Source: Ascaphus truei (lineage: Eukaryota > Chordata > Amphibia > Anura > Ascaphidae). From it: a stretch of DNA of 64,000 nt. Of this stretch, positions 33,510 through 47,484 are shown one piece after another. Under the pieces are notes generated by a model, which was not told the origin of the DNA, searched no databases, and saw only the letters and a list, made by a program, of their open reading frames with translations. The stretch is taken from positions 17,404,267-17,468,266 of the forward strand of contig CM071579.1 of the NCBI GenBank assembly GCA_036426205.1. Reading direction: 5' to 3'. The number at the start of each line of letters is the position of its first letter. Positions within the stretch are counted from its first letter, which is position 1. A program made the translations under genes and the position numbers.

Positions 33510-34535
33510 TTGTTATTCAAGTAATATGTATATAAATGCAAGCATTGTTTGCTCACCCCATAGCTTTGGGAATGTACATCTGTAACTTCCCTGCCCAGAG
33601 TACTGCGTTATTAGCTCAGCCAGGACTTCAGCTCAAACCTTGACTTGTAACCTTGACTTTCCATCTCTGGTAATTATCTTTTAATTGCATTACTCCATTT
33701 GAAATGGAGATGTAATTGAAAAAAAAACTATTTAACAGAGCGTGGCGCTTATCCTGACATGTACTGTTTGCTTATTTTTTTTTTTTTTTTTTTACATTTT
33801 TTATTCAGATGTAAATTTCCTCTATGTTATTGAAGAATGATAAAGTATCAAACCAAACTGATATGTCAGTGGCAATTCCTGACATGCAGGAAGCACAGTA
33901 AAGTAATACTGACTGCTAGACCAGGCTTTTTACCCGTTTCTAGAATTAGCATGGTAAGAAGGGTAAATATGCAAGGTGAACAGGGATGCCTATTGAGCTC
34001 TGTGGGGTATACACTACAGTATTGAAATATCCACAAGCAGTCAGATGAAATTGTTTGATGAATGAGCCCGTCAGTTCATGTTCAGAGGGGATCAAAATGA
34101 AGGATATTATGCAAATATAGCTGAATTTCATTTCAAGCAGGAATGCAATTAATTAGTTAAATCTCAACGACACTTCACATTTCGTGCTCTGCAGCGGATT
34201 TTTTTAGGCACATCCTCTGGAGGGGTTAACAGAAAACAGAACATTATCTTCAAGCAGACCACATGAGACCATGCCACATGAGACCATGCCACCACGCCAA
34301 GCTGAGTTAGACAAGGTGTGGCGAGACTAAAGCTAGAATATACAGTTTCCTATTCTGTAAAGTCACATATGGAAACACAGTAAAACACACACACAAAAAA
34401 AGTAGGAGAACTTTCCTGAAGTATACGTTTACCGATCACTAATTACAAGGGAATCACTGTTCCATTCCAGTAGTGGCTGCATATGTATAGTGGCCACATA
34501 TGAACAGGCCTATATTTGGCTTGGGCATGCAGCCC
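33510..34535. other. Intergenic DNA, nothing recognised
   Basis: Includes a T-rich run at about 33775-33805. A direct duplication of ACCATGCCACATGAGA occurs near 34268-34290. No gene was recognised. Confidence 0.5.
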
Positions 34536-34545
34536 AAGAAGCTTA

Positions 34546-34695
34546 GTTGTTTGGCCCGGAGGGGGTTGTTTGGCCGGATGAGAGGGTGTTTGGCCCGGTA
34601 GGAGGGGGATGTTTGGCCTTGTAGGACGAGGGAAACGGGGTTGTTTGGCCTGGTGGGATGGTGGAAAGGAGGGGGTTGTTTGGCCTTTTGGGAGT
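34546..34695. repeat. TTGTTTGGCC minisatellite, G-rich
   Basis: (T)GTTTGGCC recurs about seven times at 20-40-bp spacing, separated by GGAGGGGG or GTAGGAGGG stretches. The 140-codon frame on the - strand is a repeat product. Confidence 0.8.
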
Positions 34696-35094
34696 GTTGA
34701 AATTGTGGGCGGGCGGGGGAGATATGCGCCCGATGAAGATGAAGGATGGCCGGCGCGAGCGGGTGTTGCAAAAGAAGTAGCATGAGCGTGAGGTGGGCGA
34801 AGCAGCAGTGTGCCAAGAGTGAGGGGGGAGAAGACGTGGAGTGAAGCCTGTGCGGAGAGCAGGACCTGTGAGTCAAGTCAGGCCATAGGCCATGCTTTCA
34901 TTAATATTTCCTTCCTTCATTTGAATGATGCCCCGGCACCCCAAAGTCTTGCGGCGGGAATTTAAGAATTGCCCCGATCCCACAATATAAAACTATGTAA
35001 AACACATTTTCATGCTGGTTTGTAAATGTTACATACGCCTTAATATATATTATCTCTAATCTAGAATGCTAGTGGCTGCAGATGTATTTATACA

Positions 35095-35265
35095 TAATTG
35101 TATAACCCCTCGCCTACTCATGGTAACCATGATTTGTTCATCATAACTCTGCTGCCAGATAGTCCAGGACGTAGAAAACGCAGAGAGGTAACTCTCAGTG
35201 TATTACTTCTCTGCGTCAGTAACACATTTTATTAATAAATAAATAAATCTATTCTGAGTTTGACA
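35095..35265 (+). mobile_element. LINE 3' tail (same family as 9613-10232)
   Basis: Matches 10100-10230: ATGGTAACCATG..TTGTTCATCATAACTC, CCAGGACRT, AGGTAACWCTCARTGTATTAC and ACACATTTTATTAATAAATA, ending in (TAAA)n. Only the tail is present. Confidence 0.75.
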
Positions 35266-35851
35266 GGCCTGCCTGTTAGAGAAGATAAACTAACAAAAGG
35301 GTTCCACGTTTAACTGGATATTGAAACAAAAGAACGTGAACCGTGTGCTCATTTGCATGTCGTTACCAGATCCCTAGCTGTCATTGGGAAGCACTGTATG
35401 CTAAGCGGGTTGCGGACCTGGACGTGAATGTGCTCACAAATGATCTTTATGACAATACACTGCCCTCTGTGCGATTGAGAATGCAAAATGATGCAATCCA
35501 ATATAGGATTTTCGTTACTGCAAGTAATAATTCTAACACAATAACAATATTTTAACACCCCGAAATGAGAACACACAAATGCAGCAGTGATCACCAACCA
35601 CCATACCCTACAATATCATTCAAGAAAAAAAGACATCACAAGCACTTGAATGTCATCCTGTATAATCCAACATAATGCTCACAGGCAACTAGTGGCATGA
35701 CAGATCACCAAGTTGTAACTGGAGCCATCGATGTCCGTCAATAGCTATACAAGTTTGCAGACAGCAGAGCATTACGGTTTTTAATGGGAAAATTCGTCCT
35801 GCTCTGCAATGGCTCCTAGGCGAAATCTCTACACCCATCTCAACCACTGAA

Positions 35852-35945
35852 CCCAGGGGTCTACTCACTCCTAGCCCAACCCCCAAAAGGTAGAGGTTTT
35901 CAGGATATCCTGCTTCAACACAGTTAGCTCAATCAGTGGTCTGCA
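35852..35945. mobile_element. Foldback hAT-type MITE, copy 7 (left half only)
   Basis: CAGGGGTCTACTCACTCCTA, then GGTTTTCAGGATATCCTGCT and TCAATCAGTGG. This matches the left arm of the family. The right arm is absent; an unusual CpG-undepleted block begins here. Confidence 0.65.
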
Positions 35946-38900
35946 ACCACATTGAGCACGCTAGTATTAGCAGAGATCAGCAACTTTATCAGAATCACCA
36001 GGCCACGACCTCGCCCAAACCTGCATCTCGTCTTGTCCATCTTGTCTACTTTCCAAAAATGTATCAAACCACGAACTGGATTATTACTATTAGACATGTT
36101 TGATGTCATATATTTTACTTGACTTTTGTTATACATAGCGCTATAATACGGCAGTGACTGCTACTGCGATCACTGTGACCCGCTGCACCCGGCGCACCCG
36201 CAGGCGGCAAACCAATGGAGACTGGAGACCACTTTATCCTTCTCTGAATTAAATAATTGACAGTAGGAAAATTACTTGAGATTGAATAATTATCTGGGCA
36301 CGCATTGTAATTTCAGCAGCTATATAGCAAATATCCCTGCTCGCTCACTGATCTAGATACAAGTTAGCACAGAAACATGTTAGCGGAAGCCAGGCCACCA
36401 GAGGCCAGCCACAACACAGAGGCTAGCCAGCAAACAGCCAAGATAAACAACCAACGTCACAACCCTGCCGACAAATGCGCCTCCTTCAGCCTTGCAAGCA
36501 GCATGACCTCTCATTATAACCACCTCACCGAACAAACAAAAGATAACTGCGTGCCGAGTCATGCTAACTATCTAACTCTACTTATACCTAATTACAATAG
36601 TGCAGTGACTAACCAATATAACTAGTGTGTTAAACTCACAGACCAGTGCGAAAAGTAGATATAACTAAATTATATCATAAACCGTGTGGCTTGGAGAACG
36701 GCGTCTGCTGCTATAAACATGGAAGGGTGGTGCGCTCTAGCCACCCCACACCACTACTAGGAAACCGAAACAAAAAGAAAACAGCGCACAATCCAACTCC
36801 AAAGTAAGCTGAAGTCCAAAGTATAAAAATGTATTACAATATAATGGACGCGCTACGTACTAAAATCTGCGCGTACATACACATAAGCGAGGAAATACAA
36901 AGCATTTAGTGTTAAACTTGCTTACCACTACGATTGTAGACAGAGGATAGGAAGGAATCAGCTTATTACATGCCAGGAGCCTCTGTGCAGTGGTTGTGCT
37001 TTTGGGCACAGCGCGATCCCTCATAACACTCTATGTCACAGCTGGAAGAGCAAATTGCATTTCAGCCCACGTGAGTTCCTTAGCAGCCAGTCTAGCGCTC
37101 AATGCATGGCTTCAAGCACTCATGAGAACCAAAGTCTCGGCCCGGCAGTATGCCTCTTCCAGCGCGGTTTTTCATTCTATTTCTTACAATGCCTCGCGTA
37201 TGCAGCGCCATGAACAGGGCCAGCCAGTCAGCCAGCCGATGCACCGAGACCGCAGCGCTAACAGACACAATCTCAGCCAATATGCCGAATGCCCACCCTA
37301 GACACGCCGCGTGCCCACGATGTACGCCCCTCCGACTCCACGCTAGCATTTGTAGAGGCTGTAGACCCGTGACGCTACACAGCTCCACGCTGTTGACGCA
37401 ATAAAGGAAGCGATCCCCTAAGCAGAAGAGAGCTCTTCAGGGTTCTCTTACAGCCGGCGCCCAATAACAGCCCCCCTATTTCAATCAGCAAAAACCTCCA
37501 AATGCGTATTGAGATACAATGAAGATACAGGGATAATTTAAAAAACAAATAAATTGAGAAGCTAAATATAACAACAAACATTAACTAAATACATCCCAAC
37601 GCCCCGTGTTTCGCTACATACTAAGCTACTTACTTCAGGCGCATTAATTTTTGGCGAAATTTACCCAGACAGCGTCTTAAATACCTCTCAGAGGCGAATG
37701 CTATAATATGGTCAGCACTATTAAAGTCTTAGACACCAAATCCATCCTGAGCCCATGCCGTTCAAAGCATGATAAGGCGAAAGAATATACTATATACTGG
37801 GGAGTTAAAACAAAATAGAAGCGGGAGGGATAAAAAACTAGAGAAAAAAAAGACGGAAAAATAAAGATACAACTATAATCTAGATCCTAACCATAAATAT
37901 ATAAAAACCTTAGCCTGCCCCGCAATAACATAAAGAAGCCAAACACAGGACGCGCCAGAGGCAGAGAAAACACCATAGGGGAAAATATCAAGAAAGGGTT
38001 AGCGCTATAAAATTTTAAATATATAAGATATAAAAAACAGATTAGAATAAAAAACACAAAAGACGACTCGATATTTAAAGATGCCCAGCCAGGGAGTGAA
38101 AAACGGGCGCGAGCGCAAATAAATAGAGTAGCAGATAAAACGAAGCCCGCTGCTGACTTAGATAGGTCCCACGGCGGTACTATATATGGATTATTGCGAG
38201 CCCTATGATTAAAGACTTTAATTATACAGTGCCCCCCCCCCAAATATACCACATCCGTCATAGAAGCCCCCTATGGCAGGAGATAAAATGCAGCATATCC
38301 AACTTTATGTATACATCAGCTCTAACCTTGGAGACGATTAATGTTTGTTAACTCTATCCACCCACTACTTCCATTGATGCGAATCAAATGTGAATCCCTT
38401 AAAAGTTAAGAATAGAAGGGTCTTACCATCGCCGTCATGCTAAATAAAAAACTCGACTCATTGCAAAACATAATGTTATTCAAACCCAATATTTAATTGC
38501 GTTCCTACATGAACTTCCTAGGATACGGCAATTTTAAGCAGCCACCGTTTGGTTCTGCACGAAGTTTGTGTGGATAATCCACTCATAGCCCCACATATCC
38601 AAAAAGTTACAACTAGTTGGGATAGCGAAATAAAAATAAATGGTACATCAATAATTAAAAACACTACTAAGGTAGCCTTATTGGCACATTAAAGGTATGT
38701 TTTACAGCAGGCCCCTCGCTGCATAGGAGTACTTGACAAATACATGCATTATAACCACAGCGTATATTAACTTTCGGTTAATTGCGCCAAGCCCATGCCT
38801 GCCTTAGATTGCTGTGCGTAGTCTGTACTCACAGACAAACACCATTCAATGCCTGCACCCCGCTAGCCCCCCAGATGACTATTCCTGATAATGCTTTTTA

Positions 38901-41900
38901 GCTTTATCCCTATATATAAACCGTGCTTTTAAGCTATCGCTCAATGAACGCATCCAATATGCGAGATCTTTTACGGTATGCCCCAGTTTGTAGTGCTAGT
39001 AGCCTTCATACTTAAAAACCTCTCGATTAATCGCTATATACAAGAATTATCCGACATTGCCGTGATTGGTGCTAGTGATAGCAATGAAGCCCCCACATCT
39101 TCCAAACCACCCTTTTTGATTTTGACGATAGGGAATTATTTCTTTTATTATTCATTCATTTCTGTAACAAACAGTTCTTTACCGATTCCAAATCACGTCC
39201 AACTCTTTTTATCTAACACCTCTTAAAATAAGTTCTTTGGGACGATCATTACACCCCTATACTACTAAACCATATGAAAAATAATTAATTTCGCCTGGCG
39301 CCCTGTTCGGTTAAAAACCTCTATCACTACTGCCAGTTAGAAATCTAGCAGTACTAACAGAATTGACCCTCCATGCGCTATGTTTTCTTGATCCATGTAC
39401 CGTGCTACTATGGTGACTGACCTATTGTGCCATCAGCAATTGCCAGCCTAGCGTCAGTCCACTAAGCCAGTAAATGAAGGGTCTCCACGTTACTCGGTTT
39501 CCACAATTGCCACCATCACTCGCATTTTGTTTGTTTTTTAAGCTAAGCTCTCAGCATCTAAAATGTATATCTAGTGTGGCATCCATTCTTGAGAGTGCTA
39601 AACTCGCACCGAGATTAAAATAAATTTTTGTTCAAGATCAGCCACAAGATGCCACATGCGCACAGGAACCCCCCGCAAACACATCACCATACCCACACGC
39701 ACGGATGTCATCTATGGCAGAGTCTTCTCACACAAAGCATTCCTGCCTGGTGCAGGCGAGTTGTCGAAGCAACGAGGCCCCACAAATGAAACGTGAAATC
39801 AGTTACCCAACCATACAGCGTCCGTTCAGCCAAAAAACGCGGCGGCCAAACTCTAAGTGCCCCCATAGCCGCCCGCCCAATATCCCGCAACCTGCCCATG
39901 GTAGGCAAAGTGGAAAGAAACAAGAAACAGAAATAATTATGTTTTAAAATAAAACTAAGTTAGTAGAATCAAGAATGAAAGTTATAACTTATTCAAGGGT
40001 ATGCCTGCAATGCCCTGCATCATCACTCAAAAAGGCCCGAGTTGACCGAATCTAGCCCCTTTTGGATGTGGTAGTTTGGTATACAGGGCCATTATATCGC
40101 ATGCATCGCCTAAGTACATACATAAAGAACTCGCTTCCATGAAAATCCTTTAAATAAGTTAAACTGCCATTTGCAATCATTCACAAATAAAGAGGTTTAA
40201 TTTTCGAAATAGCCACGCGAAGCTTGCAGGAGAAAGGAATGCGAAGAAAGAAATCCTACATAGTCTGGTTCGGCCCTAAGCAGTTGCGCCCCTGCCTACT
40301 CCATCGATTGTATACCTGCACACAATAATGGCCGCGATCTAGCGAGAATCAACCAGCCAGCCCTTGTGGATATTTACGCGCCCTAAATTCGCCCAATAAA
40401 ATTAATAATAAAATGAGGACCATCTAGCGCGAATTCCGAGATAAATAAGGAAAATATCCACCGTAGTAGGATAAGCAAGAAAAATGTGGGAAATAGAGCA
40501 TATTAAAATCATTGATGACACATGCTGTTAAAAAAAGTAATTATGATCGCATGACCTTTAGGCGAATGTGCCAGCGATTTACAGCATAAAACTTGGAGGA
40601 TTGACTGCTTAAAGTACGAGTATGTAAAGATACTGATCAGTAGAGATTCCTGTAACACAAAAGCACGGGCGCGGGATATATAAGGTGAGGGGCAAAGAAG
40701 AGAGGGGAATCCAAGCAAGAGAGAAGAGATGCCATGGAAGAACCGTTACAGCCAACCCTTCCTTTACTATGTTAGTATCCCATATCTTGTTCTACAGAGA
40801 ATGTCGCTTAAAAGGCCCGCTCCTGGTAAGATAGTTAAGGGCGAGTAAATTTATGTAGCATCTTTGAGCCACCAACATTGCATGCCCTCCGCTACGAGTG
40901 CCAGCTTGGCATCCAAAGCCTTCATGAAGCTCAGAAGAAAGTGAAAGAGAGACACTCTCGCTTTTACCAAAGAAGCCCAATCAAAGTTGGATTTGCCCCA
41001 AATTGATCTTTAGCGTAAAACGTGTGCTCTACTTATCACAATGTTAAGTCAGCGTTGACCATTAAGACCACAATCTCAGACTAACATGCCGAGTCGATAA
41101 GCCTACTCTAAAAATCTAAACACAATACTGATTTAATTAATGTACACAAGCAGATAGCGGTGGCCACGCGGCCGTGGTAAGTCCAATAAGACTTGACTAT
41201 GTACGCACAAAGCCTTACGACTACATAATGACCACAAAACTGTCTTATATAGATAATTCTAAGACCCGACGCTGAATTTTGTAGACAGGAGCTCAAAGGT
41301 CGTTGCATTTAGAAAAAGCCGCCACTCGCGCTGCTCTAGTCTCATCTACGGCTGGCAATTTTACCTTTTTGTATTCTCTGCGAGATTCCCTAGGATCCCC
41401 AATTTTTTAATCATTTACCGCAAATCCACAAGGCTCTGCGTTTTGATCCCTCCTGGCGCCCTATTGTGCTCAGGTAACAATCGATTGGGACAGCCAACAC
41501 ATAGCCCATAGCATTATCTTGACAACTTGCCTCATAGCCTGATGCTGTAAAATTAACTCATCCTCTATTTGAGCAAGTTCAATCGGCAGTTTATTAGTAT
41601 TAACTTATTTAAGGCATTTTCAATGCGCGAATAGGATCAGTTCTTATGCTATGGAATCACATGCGATTAAAGGCCTCTTATACCAACATCACACATAAAA
41701 GGAGGCGTAAATGCCGGACTCAACTCCTTATTTGGCTGGATGATCAGACATTACATCCCTATGTGCAATAGGAACTTCATTCATTGAGTCTATTAGTTTT
41801 ATTATTTTAAAACATAATTTTGTTCTGTTTCTCAATATTCCACTCTTCTAACCTGCCCAGGTGCTTTTTGCTGGACGCGCTATGCCCGCGCACTAGAATT

Positions 41901-44900
41901 TGCCCCCAGCTTTTGCGAACCTGTAGGGGTAGTGGAAGTCAAGTGGGAGTCACAGTTTATTAGTGGCTCCGACAGCCCGCACCACAGGAAGACTCATTTG
42001 CTGTTTGGAACTGCATACATCAGATGAACATCACGTACTGCCGTATGTGGGATGGATGATTGTGTTTCGGCCAGCAGTGCATTTATGGACTAGCCATCCT
42101 AAACAAAAATCCCATTATTAATCTACGCCAGGTTTACACACAGGGAATGGACTGCCCCCCCCACACAGATAGAAATTTTTTTAGACTGATGACTCTACTT
42201 CTACCACGTGCCCGATTGTGCGACAATATGGCAAAACGAGACCTCTTTAAGGAAGGCCCCAGCATGCTGGCAGTTCACGATACACCGCAATTGCCCCATG
42301 ATGCCGCCCAAATAGCCCAAGTACACAAGCAGCACACATGGATCAAATAAATTCAATACCAGGAGCACGCGCCCCAATTGTCTTCCGTTAGACTCAGACG
42401 CCATACTAGCAAGTAGTGTATACTTAGTGCTGCATGCAGTTTTCGTAACCAACAGGCAAGACAAATATTTTCAAGGTATTAGAGTCAGACGGCCGGCGTA
42501 TCCCAAAGAGAACTTAATCTTATTTGATAGATTTGAGGAGAGATTAAAAAGAAAGGTTTGCTGAATTAGAAGATATAAAAGGGATCGTAATACCCAACGT
42601 GTTGATACAAAATATAAAAAAAGCCAAATAACGCTATCCAACAAATAAGCCCCGGTGGCCGCTTTGCCCGTACCGTAGCAATGAATGGACGAACCTTTCC
42701 ATCACCAACTATAATTCCTGCTAATCATAGCACGCCGATCATACATGCAGAATGCGGTTATTAGCTAAACACTGGAGGCATATGTTTTCGAGTAAAGATC
42801 ACATCTTGCGGGATCTCATTCTAAGCCATACTAAACCACGCGTTTCATAGATAGGAAATGCATAAACAAAACATTTAAGAAGTATACTAGCACCCAGCAT
42901 CGCATGTGGTTGTATATTGGTAAGACTACCAAATCTAACACATGCTTAGTGCCATCCAAACCAAAAGGTAAGATATACTGTGGTAAAATGCCGTATTGCA
43001 AGTATCTACCACCTGTTTCTAAAACATACCTGTATAAAATCCCTAACACCATAGCGTGTTTATAATAATTGATGACTTTAATTTTATGTATTTCCACACA
43101 CATTGCCCTATACTTGTTGCACGAATGTGCTAGTTGGATATCATACCGTCGGCCCAGAACCAAAGGCTGTCTGCCCGCTCTTCCTTAAAATCCAGTATCC
43201 GGACGAACATGTCAGGAAACATTAAATTGGTTTGTTGCGAAAAACTAGTGAGTTTTCAAGACATATTTCTTGATTAACCATGGTTAAGACCCTTCTAGTC
43301 TGTACTTTTAAGGGGATTCAATTATTTATTCCAATCAATTGATAGAGGTGGTGGGAAGCGAGTATAAAACATTATCCTCCAAGACGAGACTTATTGGAAT
43401 ACATTAAGGTTGGCATACCATGTCCCCCACGCGGGACTTCTACTAATGAGATGATGCGATGGATTACTCGGGCACTAGGTAATTAAACTTTTAATCATAT
43501 AGCCCATATCACATAATTTAGATACATCACGTCGGGAACATGGCTAATCAATCTCTTTTTAACTCTTTTCCCTTCTCACCCTGCTAGCACTTCATCCATC
43601 GTTAGTATATTTTAGCTGAATCTTTTTATTATATATATGCCTAAATGGATTATAAAATGCTATTTTAACGTTTTTATATCTAATACTTGTTTCTTTGTTT
43701 TCCAGCACAGGCTTGTCTATATATTATGGTAGCTTAGGATATATAGAGTTCGTTGACGCTTGCTTTTTGAAATTCGTATGGTTTTGGTCTGTCCAATCAG
43801 TTTTTGACATTTTCTTTCTTCAACGTTAATGTCATATCTTCCCTTAACTTTAGACAGTCGCCTTCTCAGATGACTGGCTATTAACTTTATAGTCCTTGAC
43901 CAATGCAGACATCTCTTACGGAGGTATTTAAGCACCTCCTTGTAATGCGCCCCCCAACAATCATTCACCTGTAGAAGAAACTTAAGATGTACGAAACGGC
44001 GTTTTGTGATCTTTTAGTTTCATGCCAATTTCTCTGTTTTTTATTATCCCGTAGTCTGACATTGTATCAATTCCATTTGAGGGTTTTTTTGCATGATTGA
44101 AGGGTTTCTGGGTTGGTTATTCCCCCGCCCGCTGTAGAAGCACTCTGAAGGACTCTACTTCTGCTCCCTTCCTTATTGCAAGCAGGGCATGTGACTCGAC
44201 CCCCGCTACCTTCACAGCTAGGCAGGACCATCGTGGCCACGTCCGCGTTGCAGCCTGTGCATGGAAAATTGGCGGAAAGTTGTATCCTGAGCCCTACCAT
44301 CGGACCTCTGCAATGCCCTGCTCACTGACTGCAAACGGAGGATTTGCTAAGAAAAAGAAGAAATACCCCTGGAATGAGGCATATCTACCGCCTTGGAGAC
44401 TTTGTATTCAGTGAGCTGCTTGTAACCTGCAGTTAGCTCGATGCTTGCACTAAGGTATCCACTGACATCTGGATTGCTTTGAGCTTGCCACTGCGAAACT
44501 GCAGAGCAAGAGTCAGCTAATGCTGAGCGATCCTTCCCCAACCACACAGAGGTCCTGCAGATCATAAAGCGCTGATTCCCTATGTCTACAATCCTGGAGT
44601 GGTTAACAAAGCGTGATATATACACTAACTGCTTATGTATTCCTTATTTTGAGTACGCGATTATATTTATAACCCCATTATTATTGTAATATCATTTTAT
44701 TACTTGCTTCACTAGTTTCGGTTCGTTTGCTGCGCTGTTTTATCTTTAGCTTTACTCCACTCACCTCACGCCCTCCTCTTTACCTATTATTATTCCGCTT
44801 TTCTAGCTAATGCGGATCGCTGTCAGGAAATGCATTCAAGGATGTCACTAATTGTAATACTACTTATATTATTGAATAACCAGCTCGGTCACAGCGTTAA

Positions 44901-47000
44901 GGCCTGTGTCGCATTAATCGTCCAGCCTTAGACAGAGAACGATAGAAACTCAACGTGGACCCCTGTATCCCTGTCCTTTAAAACAATTGACGGTAGAAAA
45001 TTTTATTTAATATTAATTATTATTATTATGGGGATTATTTCAGCAAGCTATAGCCACTGATGTTATACAAATTTATACCTACAAACAGAAAACTGACCCA
45101 CGGGGCCAAGAGCCCACTTAATGCGGAACTCCAGTCTATTAGCTTTAATATGCCTTGGTTTAATAGGTTCAGCTACAAATGTTATTAAACACATAATGTA
45201 TACATTTTTAAGATATAGTATTGCAGCAACAGCCTAATCCACCCTACAGCTCCCCTAAACCTGACAACACAATGGCGTTAACATCTGAGGCTGCACCTCT
45301 ATTTATGTGCCACCGTCCTACATATACCTCATTATATTTCCGTTTTGTGGATTCCACGTTATTTCAGGTCCGAAATATTAAATCTGCTTGTGGCGTGATC
45401 TAGTCAGCTGATAGAAAAAAAAAAGGCCGATTTCCCTTTTTCACACTGATTTTGCAATCTCCAAAGAACTGGTCCAATCCTCAAAAAGAAGATTTCACCC
45501 ACGTCTCAAGAATGGTAGTTGAGTGCAAATGTACCATGATTCGTGAGTTTCAACAATAGATAGTAATCAGATGAGAGGAACACCTCCCAATTGCCGCAGG
45601 CGCTCAAAAGCACAGTAAATAGGCACTAAATGAATGCCTAATATATTCAAATGCGAAATACAAGAAGTAAGAAAGTGACCGACTCCAATGCTTTATTCAT
45701 TCGAATACTGTCAGACACCTGCGATCAATCATGCCTCCTATAAAGAGGTGAATGTCCAACAGATAATAGCTAAGAGGAAGTCTATGGCGAGAGCACATGA
45801 AGAATCAACCAGCACCCCCAAAGAACTAATAACAAATCCCTTGGAGGCGTGATGAACTAGAACCAAATATTACAAATCATTTGAATTGTAGCTACTCACA
45901 CTGCTTCAGTGCGATTGTAGTAATAAAATTTGGCCATGTTGAGCGTTGCAGACACGATTCATACTAATACCGGGCTATCAGAAGATTTAGCCCCACAAGG
46001 AAGATGCGGCATGACACACTGCAATTCATGACCGTCCAAAGACAAGCCTGATACTGCCCGGGTCACTAAAAAAGTACCTTTATTTTGAAGGCACATACAC
46101 CATACAAAAACAGCAGGAACCTCGAAGAGAACCTCCGAACCCGTTTCGATGCACATTTGGAAAAGACTTTGCTCAAGAGTGATCCGTTCTCCTAGACTGC
46201 CTACTTAATGGAATACTTAACTCAGCCTATCCCTGACACAGATGGCTGTTCATCGACTTCTAGCCCAGCAAGTGTCCTTCTGATCTTAATAAGCGATTTA
46301 CGGAGACAGACTTAGCTGCCACAACCCGTCGTAGACCACTATAAGACTACCCTGTGCCCGGAAGTCCATGGCAGTAAAATGGACCCAGACTATATTTTAC
46401 TAATTTAAAGTACAGTAAGACTATTTAAAACATACCAACTTGTAATAAAAATATCTATAATCCTGTCTTTATTCAAATGTATTAAGTCTGTTGGTGTGAG
46501 AGATAGAGTGAAACCCTTAACTGTGTTTCCCCACTAGCCATATCCTTTACACATCTGCAAACTACACTTTTTATTTTAATAACAGCCTCACAGTCTTATC
46601 CTGACTGGAGTACCCCACCTAACCCCTCCCCGATACAACCCAGGTACAGTCGGTTATATACTGGGCATCTCCGAGACTAGGGACCCCTGTATTGTTTCTG
46701 GTGGATACCTTTCCCTTGTGCCACTCTGATCTTTACATGTTCTGCAGATACCGTTGTGCTGCGCAAGTCCACCGGGAGAAGCAAAAAAGGCCGCTCCACA
46801 CATTGCAAACACACAAAAAACGGATTCTGCCCTACAATAAACTAATTCTATTGCCAAATAACCTTACGTTTCCGCGCCAACAGGCTTTCTCAAAAGCCTT
46901 TAGAGAAAGGCCCATGTAACTGCCCCGCAACGTTAAGTCTATTGGCAATAAATTAGTTTATTGAGCAAATCCGTGGAGCCCTGGTTTTCTTTCCTTTGTT
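35946..47000. other. About 11-kb block without CpG depletion, ORFs or microsatellites
   Basis: No gene, element protein, microsatellite or long homopolymer was recognised. Hand counts give about 24 CpG in 41041-41640 and about 22 in 38041-38640, close to base-composition expectation. About 2 were seen in 52441-53040 and about 8 in 32761-33360. Much of the left part is richer in A and C than in T and G on this strand. Fragments resembling CGAAACGCGT-type vertebrate repeats occur in heavily altered form (about 37597-37640 and 43990-44010). It may be a poorly corrected assembly segment, or decayed repeat DNA of unusual base history. The boundaries are approximate. Confidence 0.5.
46821..46970. 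repeat. Snap-back inverted repeat
   Basis: CAATAAACTAATTCTATTGC (46835-46854) on the left pairs with GCAATAAATTAGTTTATTG (46945-46963) on the right. The arms extend to about 50 bp (left CGGATTCTGCC..., right ...GAGCAAATCCGT). A second, smaller palindrome (CTTTCTC / GAGAAAG) sits in the loop. Possibly a foldback transposon. Confidence 0.75.
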
Positions 47001-47480
47001 ATACCCCGGATTGTAACAGAGAATATTGAACCAGGAGCACCGGTAGTTGTATCGGCCTTTTTTCTGATTATAATAGTGTGCAGCAATTTATCATTCTTCT
47101 ATTCTGTGCTGAAGCAGGACATCCTGGCGGTGAATCTGACCTGATTCCCAGGTACATGTTTGGGATATCCAATAACTTTCGAACCCCTCTACATAGACAC
47201 AATTTGAAAGAAGTTTCTCTGCAAAACCTACTCTGAAACTCATAGCCCAGCAATCTCTGCTTGCTAGCACTCCTGGAAAGGTAAAAAGCACAAAAATTCT
47301 TTATTGTCTCCCATTTTACATACATTGCATAGCAGTACATGTACAACAGACATGTCCTGACACTCTAGGACCCCAAAACACAGCTCAGGGGCAACCAAGT
47401 GGGCTTAACCTTTATTAGTGAGCCTGGTTACACCCTCACTGTCACACCATAGGAAGGCAAACAAAAAAACCCCAGTAACA
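47001..47480. other. Unassigned repeat-like DNA
   Basis: No protein match was recognised. CpG density drops again from about here, marking the right edge of the undepleted block. Confidence 0.4.
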
Positions 47481-47484
47481 TATC

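Noticed and set aside
34454..34876. 140-codon - strand ORF
   Set aside because: It lies across a TTGTTTGGCC minisatellite and has low-complexity composition.
36377..36625. 82-codon ORF at the start of the odd block
   Set aside because: No recognisable domain, A/C-rich composition, and no splice or homology support.
35946..47000. Mitochondrial insertion (NUMT) as explanation of the A/C-rich block
   Set aside because: No mitochondrial rRNA, tRNA or protein-gene motif could be recognised on either strand.
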